Shown: positions 1 to 4,478 of the stretch, in pieces
How the letters are laid out: each line of letters opens with the position of its first letter
Numbering within the stretch: position 1 is the stretch's first letter
Source: Candidatus Daviesbacteria bacterium RIFCSPLOWO2_02_FULL_41_8
GTDB taxonomy: Bacteria > Patescibacteriota > Microgenomatia > Daviesbacterales > UBA10151
Length of the DNA: 6,272 nt
Assembly: GCA_001777455.1 (NCBI GenBank)
Contig: MFDZ01000039.1
Span: 1 to 6,272, forward strand
Reading direction: 5' to 3'
Translations under genes and position numbers: made by a program
Notes under the pieces: generated by a model
Databases searched by the model: none
Seen by the model: the letters and a program-made list of their open reading frames with translations, nothing else
What the model was told of the DNA's origin: nothing

Positions 1-110
1 CGTTTACAACCGTAAATAATAATTTTCTCTACTCATTTGTTTTTAACAATCAAACAAAACTCACTTCAGAGCAAGATCAAATTCTTTCCACCTTCAAATT
101 TACCCAATAA
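1..110 (+). CDS. C-terminal end of an unidentified protein (5' partial)
   Basis: An open frame runs from the window edge (first complete codon at position 3) to a TAA at 108-110, giving 35 residues and no start inside the window. The end of the peptide reads LTSEQDQILSTFKFTQ. From memory, tails of the form DQILSTFKF occur at the C-termini of hypothetical, probably exported proteins in Candidate Phyla Radiation genomes, but I cannot verify this here. The composition (many N, T, F, Q and hydrophobic residues) looks protein-like, and the other two plus-strand frames stop within the first 20 bases. No function can be assigned from this fragment. It lies upstream of nadK on the same strand, separated by 102 bases that hold a palindrome, so it is probably a separate transcription unit. 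Confidence 0.6.
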   Translation, partial: FTTVNNNFLYSFVFNNQTKLTSEQDQILSTFKFTQ

Positions 111-112
111 CC

Positions 113-144
113 ACAAAACATTCCACGGCCGTAGCATATTTTGT
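113..144. repeat. 32-bp imperfect palindrome after the upstream stop codon
   Basis: Two 16-base arms meet at GGCC with 13 of 16 positions complementary. The centre is the perfect 8-mer ACGGCCGT (125-132), and the outer six base pairs are ACAAAA/TTTTGT. The element starts 2 bases after the TAA of the upstream partial gene and ends 68 bases before nadK. In plus-strand RNA the three mismatches are C-A, T-C and C-A. In minus-strand RNA two of them become G-U pairs, so the hairpin would be better on that strand. No run of T follows on the plus strand, so it is not a textbook terminator. It could be a weak terminator, a regulator-binding dyad or a small interspersed repeat. Confidence 0.5.
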
Positions 145-197
145 ATAAGCATTAAACTGCCTCACCAGGAATACGCACTTTTCAGATGATTTTGTAG

Positions 198-203
198 TAT
201 CAT
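198..203 (+). promoter_or_regulatory. possible -10 box of nadK (TATCAT)
   Basis: TATCAT matches the TATAAT consensus at 5 of 6 positions and lies 9 bases before the ATG of nadK, which would give a leader of only about 3 nt. No convincing -35 hexamer is present at 16-18 bp spacing. The only ribosome-binding candidate is a short AGG at 205-207. This is a weak call. Confidence 0.25.
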
Positions 204-212
204 TAGGCGTAT

Positions 213-947
213 ATGAAGCTGTTTTTGCACGGTAAAAACATTAAGGATATTGAGCCTCTGGCAAGAACCCTGGGCTTTGAGATAGTCAGGTCAAATCCCG
301 ACGTCATTATCAGCTACGGTGGAGACGGCACTTTGCTTTTTGCAGAAAGATTGTATCCCGGAATTCCCAAATTACCTGTCAGGGACAGTTTAGTTTGTAA
401 AAAATGTCTTAAACATGATGAGGGGGTTTTGTTGAAAAATTTATTCGAGGGAAAATATAAACTTAAAGAATACCGCAAACTGGAAACCACCTTTTTTTAC
501 CGGACATTTACTGCTTTAAATGATTTTGTCATCCGGAATGCGGAGCCGATGCACACCATCCGTTTTCAAGTGACGAGCACTTCGACTCCGCTCAGTGTAA
601 ACTCCACGAGTCATCCCACACTGCTAATCGGTGACGGAGTCGTATTATCCACTCCTTTCGGCTCCACCGGATACTTTAAAAGTATTACCGGAAAAACTTT
701 CAATCAGGGGTGGGGGGTGGCTTTTAATAATCTTACTAAAAAAACTCCCCCTGTTTTTCTAAAAGATGCGGACGCACTAACTTTTAAATTAGTCCGCGGC
801 ACCGCCACGCTATCTTTTGATAATAATCCGGATGTATTTAAAATAGATGAAGGGTCGGAATTACAATTTAAGTTGTCTGACCAGGTAGCCAAAATTTACG
901 AACTGAAATCCCTCAGATGTCCCAACTGCCACGTTACTAGAGGTTAA
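213..947 (+). CDS. nadK: NAD kinase (ATP-NAD kinase), short form
   Basis: The enzyme phosphorylates NAD to NADP with ATP in the cytoplasm and is the sole route to NADP in most bacteria. The GGDGT nucleotide-binding signature is at residues 36-40, the conserved Asn-Asp pair of the ALND segment at 103-104, and the second signature, GDGVVLSTPFGSTGY, at 140-154. With 244 residues it is short (E. coli NadK is about 290), mainly because GGDGT comes so early and the N-terminal domain is compact. Two CxxC pairs, C62/C65 and C236/C239 (CPNC near the end), are unusual and might bind zinc. Residues 121-135 (TSTSTPLSVNSTSHP) interrupt the hairpin before the second signature and are encoded by what looks like an interspersed repeat. 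The ATG at 213 is preceded only by a weak AGG. The gene converges on the minus-strand block, with a palindromic repeat between them. The family call is firm. Confidence 0.92.
   Translation: MKLFLHGKNIKDIEPLARTLGFEIVRSNPDVIISYGGDGTLLFAERLYPGIPKLPVRDSLVCKKCLKHDEGVLLKNLFEGKYKLKEYRKLETTFFYRTFTALNDFVIRNAEPMHTIRFQVTSTSTPLSVNSTSHPTLLIGDGVVLSTPFGSTGYFKSITGKTFNQGWGVAFNNLTKKTPPVFLKDADALTFKLVRGTATLSFDNNPDVFKIDEGSELQFKLSDQVAKIYELKSLRCPNCHVTRG
573..617 (+). repeat. interspersed-repeat-like segment inside nadK
   Basis: The core CACTTCGACTCCGCTCAGTG (578-597), followed by TAAACTCC, resembles a short sequence I remember as dispersed in many copies in some bacterial and CPR genomes. It is read in frame as residues 121-135 of NadK, a Ser/Thr-rich stretch with no counterpart in E. 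coli NadK, where only about 12 residues separate the preceding strand from the DG motif against about 20 here. It contains small inverted pairs (CACT/AGTG, GACTC/GAGTC). There is no second copy in this window, so its repeat status rests on recall. Confidence 0.5.
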
Positions 948-953
948 AAATTT

Positions 954-1041
954 GTCATTGCGAGGAGCGAACGGAGCGAGCGACGTGGCAATCTTTATTT
1001 AATCAGGATTCCCACGGTCGCCGCGGCGACCTCGGAATGAC
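954..1041. repeat. 88-bp GC-rich palindromic intergenic repeat, possible bidirectional terminator
   Basis: The left end GTCATTGCGAGG (954-965) and right end CCTCGGAATGAC (1030-1041) are inverted copies with one mismatch. An inner pair, GCGACGTGGCAATC (980-993) against GATTCCCACGGTCGC (1007-1021), is complementary apart from one bulge and one mismatch, around an AT-rich loop. The right arm also holds a perfect 16-bp palindrome at 1016-1031 (GGTCGCCGCGGCGACC). The sequence type, starting GTCATTGCGAGGAGCGA, is one I recognise as an intergenic repeat found in several unrelated bacterial groups. It occupies nearly all of the 108-base gap between convergent nadK and the carboxypeptidase gene, so its stem could end transcription from both sides. 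On the minus strand it is followed by AAATTTTTAA; on the plus strand no T-run follows. Confidence 0.75.
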
Positions 1042-1055
1042 GCTCAGAACTAACT

Positions 1056-2039
1056 TTAAATTACAGCAGACTCCAGAAAGTTTAATTCTTTTTTCCCCGT
1101 ATCAAAAGAAACTTTGATTCCCAAAGGCATCGGGATATTAACTGTAAAATGGCCGAAATCCAAATTAGACATAATCGGAAATTTATAATCTTTTAGAATA
1201 TCCAAAACCATTTCTTCTAAGGTTGGTTCAATTATTTCTCCCCTTGTAGTTTGCCTTAAAGGTTTTTGATATTTAATTTTGCCAATCAACATGCCATTAA
1301 TTCTGTCAAAAATCCCCATATTTTTTAGCTGGTGAAGATATTGATACATCTCGGATAAATCTCTACCGATTTCTTCCCAGAAAAGAATACTGCCATTCCA
1401 TAAATCTTCCGTAGGAAAATATTTTGTACCGGCTAAGGTGGAAATTCTCTCCAGAATCCCGCCCATTAGGCGTCCTTCCGCTCTCCCCTTTTTCCACTCC
1501 TCCCATTCAGCTATCGGTTTAATAATTCCCGGAGCCTTGCTCTTGGTTAAAAACTTTAAGAAAAGCTCCTGGTTTAGTTTGGGCCAATTTTCCATCCCCT
1601 CTTTTATGTCTCTGCCAAATCCGTAGCTTAAATCATCCATATGGAATCCCACCATAGCGGTTTTGGCCAGTATTGCCAGGTGATAAATAGTCATGTCAGA
1701 CATGCCTATGAAGGGTTTGGGATTTTTGGCAATTAATTCATAGTCTAAATGCTCAATTACAGAAATTGCTGAATAGCCGCCGGTATGGGCAATAATGGCC
1801 TTAACTTCCGGATCTGCAAACATGGCATTTAAGTCTGCTGCCACCTCTTCAGCAAATCCTGCCATCCACCATCTCTTTTGCCCGATCGTCTTCCCTTCTT
1901 TAAGCTTAAAACCCATCTCCTCAATTAATTTCTTTCCTCTTTCAAATTGGTCCAGGTGTGAAGGTAGCACCGGCAAAGATGAGGCCACAATTCCAATAGT
2001 ATCTCCAATATTTAATTTCGCCGGCTTAATAATTTTCAT
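1056..2039 (-). CDS. S66-family LD-carboxypeptidase / MccF-like protein
   Basis: S66 proteins are serine hydrolases. LdcA trims the terminal D-alanine from tetrapeptides during peptidoglycan recycling, and MccF relatives cleave aminoacyl-nucleotide antibiotics of the microcin C type. The protein has 327 residues from the chosen ATG, a usual length. Visible landmarks are the N-terminal GDTIGIVASS strand (12-21), the nucleophile-loop segment GGYSAISVI (87-95), FIGMSD (110-115), RLMGG (190-194), the LFWEE segment with the expected catalytic Glu (about E222), and the C-terminal FGH with the expected catalytic His (H297), followed by the usual PxPLG. The Ser normally fifth in the GGxxS loop appears to be Ala91, with Ser90 and Ser93 nearby. 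A TTG five codons upstream (2054) is open, but it overlaps the -10 box, so ATG 2039 is preferred. No signal peptide is seen, so the protein is likely cytoplasmic. The start is 18 bases after the methyltransferase stop codon. Recycling and antibiotic-immunity roles cannot be separated from sequence alone. Confidence 0.85.
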   Translation of the reverse strand: MKIIKPAKLNIGDTIGIVASSLPVLPSHLDQFERGKKLIEEMGFKLKEGKTIGQKRWWMAGFAEEVAADLNAMFADPEVKAIIAHTGGYSAISVIEHLDYELIAKNPKPFIGMSDMTIYHLAILAKTAMVGFHMDDLSYGFGRDIKEGMENWPKLNQELFLKFLTKSKAPGIIKPIAEWEEWKKGRAEGRLMGGILERISTLAGTKYFPTEDLWNGSILFWEEIGRDLSEMYQYLHQLKNMGIFDRINGMLIGKIKYQKPLRQTTRGEIIEPTLEEMVLDILKDYKFPIMSNLDFGHFTVNIPMPLGIKVSFDTGKKELNFLESAVI

Positions 2040-2045
2040 GAAAGT

Positions 2046-2051
2046 ATTATA
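2046..2051 (-). promoter_or_regulatory. consensus -10 box (TATAAT) in front of the carboxypeptidase gene
   Basis: The minus strand carries a perfect TATAAT with exactly six bases (ACTTTC) between it and the ATG at 2039. Transcription starting about 7 nt after the -10 would begin on the A of the start codon, giving a leaderless message. No Shine-Dalgarno sequence is present to argue otherwise. The -35 region at 17 bp spacing (CTAGAA) is poor, so the promoter may be weak or the match fortuitous in AT-rich DNA. Confidence 0.45.
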
Positions 2052-2057
2052 CAAAAG

Positions 2058-2657
2058 TTAAGAGGTTTTTCTAGCTAGAATAAATAAATGCCTTTCTCCT
2101 CCAGAAGTGTCGATTTCATTCAGAATAATCTCAAAACCAGCCTTCTCAATAATTTCTTTATTTTTCTCTGCACCGTAATGACTCCACCACATTTTGGCTC
2201 CATGAAAATCATCTTCCTCGCCCTCCCATTCACCAGATCCCATAGTGACCAGAATTAAACCACCTTCAGGTAAAAAAGAGTTTATCTTTTTAAATAACTC
2301 CTGATGTTCTTCTCTAGGTGTATGGAAAATAGCATAAAAAGAAACTGCTGCATCAACACTAAATTCGCCATTTTTGAGTTCCGACATGTCTTTTACAAAA
2401 AACTCAGTATTAGGTATATTTTGTTTTGCCAATTCAATTTGTATTTCTGAAATATCTATCCCAATAACCTCAAAACCTTTATCTATCAAGAACTTATCGA
2501 TGGGAACTCCGGATCCACAACCAAGATCCAAAACAGTAGCCCCTGGTTGTAAAAGATTCGCTAATTTTTCCAAATATTTTGTATTAGAAAATTGATCTCT
2601 ACTAGAAGAATAGCTCTCAGCAGCCTTGTTATAACCTTCGCGTACTAAATTCTTCAT
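2058..2657 (-). CDS. class I SAM-dependent methyltransferase, substrate unknown
   Basis: A 199-residue Rossmann-fold methyltransferase of the Methyltransf_11/25 type. Motif I is VLDLGCGSG at 42-50, and the acidic residue after strand 2 that contacts the SAM ribose is D68 (VIGIDIS). The next acidic position is in FFVKDMSEL, and the post-II region reads AAVSFYAIFHTPREEH. The C-terminal half has GAKMWWSHYGAE and DTSGGERHLFILARK, a pattern I recall from uncharacterised methyltransferases in Firmicutes and archaea; it does not reveal the substrate. The start ATG overlaps the lepA stop as ATGA, and no Shine-Dalgarno sequence is present, so translation is probably coupled to lepA. Hand counts on sample lines give roughly 34% GC, against about 45% for lepA, which hints at separate acquisition. 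The protein looks complete, cytoplasmic and without extra domains. Confidence 0.85.
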   Translation of the reverse strand: MKNLVREGYNKAAESYSSSRDQFSNTKYLEKLANLLQPGATVLDLGCGSGVPIDKFLIDKGFEVIGIDISEIQIELAKQNIPNTEFFVKDMSELKNGEFSVDAAVSFYAIFHTPREEHQELFKKINSFLPEGGLILVTMGSGEWEGEEDDFHGAKMWWSHYGAEKNKEIIEKAGFEIILNEIDTSGGERHLFILARKTS

Positions 2658-4441
2658 GATTTTAAGATACTTAAAAATGCTTCCTGGGGAATCTCCACCC
2701 GGCCGACCATTTTCATCTTCTTTTTACCCTTTTTCTGTTTTTCTAAAAGTTTATCTTTTCTGGTCCTGTCTCCGCCGTACAACTTGGCTGTCACATCTTT
2801 CCTAAACGGGCTGATGGTTTCCCGGGCAATGATGGTTCCGCCGATAGCAGCTTGGATAGCAATTACAAAATTTTGCCGGGGCAAGACTTCCTTTAATTTT
2901 GCTACCATTCTCCTGCCGAAGCCTTCTGCCTTCGGCCGGTAAACTATTGTGGAGAGCGCATCCACTTTTTCTCCCCCAACCAGGATATCCACCCGAACCG
3001 CTTCCACTTCCCGGAAATCAATCAGCTCCCAGTCGAGCGAAGCAAAACCGGAGGAAACAGATTTTAATCTGTCATAAAAATTACTGACCATTTCCGAAAG
3101 GGGCATTTCATAAGTTAACTCCACCGCCACTCCGAAGTGCTCCATATTCAAAAATTTTCCTCTTTTATCCTGTACCAACTCCATCACCGGGCCGATATAG
3201 GTTTGTGGCACAAAAATCCGCAGGGATATCCAAGGCTCTTTTAATCCTTTAATATTATCTCCCTGAGGTAAATCACTGGGGGAAATTATTGGTTTTTCAT
3301 TTAACAAATACTCAACTGAGGGAGCAGTTGCCAAAAGATCCACATTAAATTCTCCCGACAGTCTCTCCTGAACTACTTCCGCATGAAGAAGTCCCAAGAA
3401 CCCGCAGCGGAACCCCGCTCCCAAAGCTTGGGAATGTTCGGGAATATAGGAAAAAGCCGGATCAGTCAAACGGAATTTTGAGAGCGCCTCTTTCAGTTCA
3501 AAATACTCATCAGCATCTATCGGGAAAAGCCCCACGAATACCATTGGCTTAACTTCCTTATATCCTGGCAAAGGTTTTGCATCTTGTGTCGAGCTTATGG
3601 TGTCTCCCACTCTCACTAAATCAGATTCCTTAATTCCAGTCGCAATGTAGCCTATTTCTCCTGCCGTCAAGCAATTGTTCAGAGTAAGCTGGGGAGCAAA
3701 GAAACCGGTTTCCAGAATATGACCTTCCGCTTGAGTCTGTAAAAAATAGATAAGGGCATTGATTGGTGAAGTCTGGCCTTCAATTATCCTCACCTCAGCC
3801 ACCACTCCCTTAAAAGGATCATAAAAAGAATCAAATATCAACGCCCGAAATTTACCTGTCCACCCTTGGGGTGGAATTATATTGACACCTGCGGATTTTG
3901 GAGCAGGGATACGCTCAACTATTGCTTCCAACAGTTTATCTACACCTTCTCCGGTTTTCCCCGAAACTAATAAAATTTCTTCTTCTGAAAATCCAAAAGT
4001 ATCACTCAGTTGTTTTTTTGTGCCGGGTACGTCGGCATTCGGCAAGTCAATTTTGTTTATTACCGGGATTAAGATCAGGTTTTGCTCCATGGCCGAGAGT
4101 CCATGCGCCAAAGTTTGGGCTTGGATTCCGGAAGTTGCATCTACCAACAATATTGCCCCTTCCACTGCTGCCAGCGCCCGGGAAACTTCATAGGAAAAAT
4201 CAACGTGACCAGGTGTATCAATCAAGTTTAAAGTGAAAAGTTCAAAGTTCAAAGTGTATGCTAATCGCACGGGAGCCAACTTGATTGTAATACCACGTTC
4301 GCGCTCCAAAGCCAGTGAATCCAGTAATTGCGGCTGCATTTTGTCCTTTGCTACGGTTCCCGTTATCTCCATCAATCTGTCTGAAAGAGTCGATTTTCCG
4401 TGATCTATGTGGGCAATTATCGAAAAGTTTCTAATGTTCAC
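2654..4441 (-). CDS. lepA: elongation factor 4 (LepA), ribosome-associated GTPase
   Basis: LepA/EF4 is a translational GTPase that binds the ribosome and is implicated in back-translocation, initiation or 30S assembly. The 595 residues match the family length. GTPase motifs are G1 AHIDHGKST (10-18), G2 within RERGITIK (47-54), G3 DTPGH (75-79), G4 NKID (129-132) and a G5-like SGKTGEG (160-166). The LepA-specific C-terminal domain is present, ending in the typical GKKKMKMVGRVEIPQEAF followed by a short tail. The start is a GTG giving the family N-terminus (M)NIRNFSIIAHID; an in-frame TAG lies 9 bases further upstream, so little freedom remains. There is no Shine-Dalgarno sequence. The stop TGA overlaps the methyltransferase ATG. 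Two segments differ from E. coli LepA: residues 62-72 before G3 are encoded by a TTCAAAGTT-type repeat, and the linker at 182-200 is about nine residues longer than usual and contains a hairpin-coding stretch. Confidence 0.97.
   Translation of the reverse strand: MNIRNFSIIAHIDHGKSTLSDRLMEITGTVAKDKMQPQLLDSLALERERGITIKLAPVRLAYTLNFELFTLNLIDTPGHVDFSYEVSRALAAVEGAILLVDATSGIQAQTLAHGLSAMEQNLILIPVINKIDLPNADVPGTKKQLSDTFGFSEEEILLVSGKTGEGVDKLLEAIVERIPAPKSAGVNIIPPQGWTGKFRALIFDSFYDPFKGVVAEVRIIEGQTSPINALIYFLQTQAEGHILETGFFAPQLTLNNCLTAGEIGYIATGIKESDLVRVGDTISSTQDAKPLPGYKEVKPMVFVGLFPIDADEYFELKEALSKFRLTDPAFSYIPEHSQALGAGFRCGFLGLLHAEVVQERLSGEFNVDLLATAPSVEYLLNEKPIISPSDLPQGDNIKGLKEPWISLRIFVPQTYIGPVMELVQDKRGKFLNMEHFGVAVELTYEMPLSEMVSNFYDRLKSVSSGFASLDWELIDFREVEAVRVDILVGGEKVDALSTIVYRPKAEGFGRRMVAKLKEVLPRQNFVIAIQAAIGGTIIARETISPFRKDVTAKLYGGDRTRKDKLLEKQKKGKKKMKMVGRVEIPQEAFLSILKS
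3860..3874 (-). repeat. short perfect hairpin inside the lepA linker
   Basis: CCACCC and GGGTGG face each other across a 3-base loop, a perfect 6-bp stem within coding DNA. It encodes the Pro-Pro-Gln-Gly-Trp core of a linker segment that is longer than in E. coli LepA. It may be a remnant of a small palindromic element, or chance. Confidence 0.35.
4226..4258 (-). repeat. TTCAAAGTT-type direct repeat inside lepA
   Basis: The plus strand reads AAAGTGAAAAGTTCAAAGTT and then CAAAGTG, a near-tandem run of an AAAGTTC unit. In frame on the minus strand it gives YTLNFELFTLN, internally repetitive (TLNFE/TLN), directly before the G3 motif. I recall ACTTTGAAC-type strings as common in CPR genomes. The segment replaces a loop that in E. 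coli reads YKASDGETYQLN. Confidence 0.4.
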
Positions 4442-4447
4442 CAGTGT

Positions 4448-4476
4448 ATTCTATGCGAGATTTAAATTTGAAGCAA
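4448..4476 (-). promoter_or_regulatory. putative lepA promoter, leaderless arrangement
   Basis: On the minus strand TTGCTT (4476-4471) is followed after exactly 17 bp by TAGAAT (4453-4448), five of six matches to the -10 consensus. Six bases then separate it from the GTG start of lepA at 4441. The -35 shares only TTG with consensus. The geometry predicts transcription starting at or next to the start codon, in keeping with the absence of a ribosome-binding site. It sits in the 37-base gap between murJ and lepA. Confidence 0.45.
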
Positions 4477-4478
4477 CC

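Noticed and set aside
100..240. Open minus-strand frame ending NAYTKYATAVECFVVIG before a TAA at 102-100
   Set aside because: It has no ATG, only internal GTG codons without a ribosome-binding site, and it overlaps both the upstream partial gene end and the start of nadK. The frame is probably open by chance.
954..1041. CRISPR, insertion sequence or tRNA in the intergenic palindrome
   Set aside because: There is only one unit, with no spacer-repeat pattern and no transposase frame, and the fold does not give a cloverleaf with the TTCGA T-loop. It is a stand-alone palindromic repeat.
2040..2054. TTG start at 2054 for the carboxypeptidase gene
   Set aside because: The extra five residues (YNTF plus the start) coincide with the TATAAT box, and family N-termini begin near the MKIIKPAKL segment, so ATG 2039 is better.
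1795..2061. Plus-strand open frames opposite the carboxypeptidase, methyltransferase, lepA and murJ genes (for example 1795-2061, 2374-2595, 3898-4236, 5011-5235)
   Set aside because: Each lies wholly or almost wholly antisense to a well-supported gene, shows no family motif and has a composition typical of complementary-frame shadows.
2654..2656. Recoding of UGA (as in some CPR lineages)
   Set aside because: lepA and murJ both end in TGA at exactly the family-expected C-termini, and no full-length gene contains an in-frame TGA. Standard code 11 explains everything.
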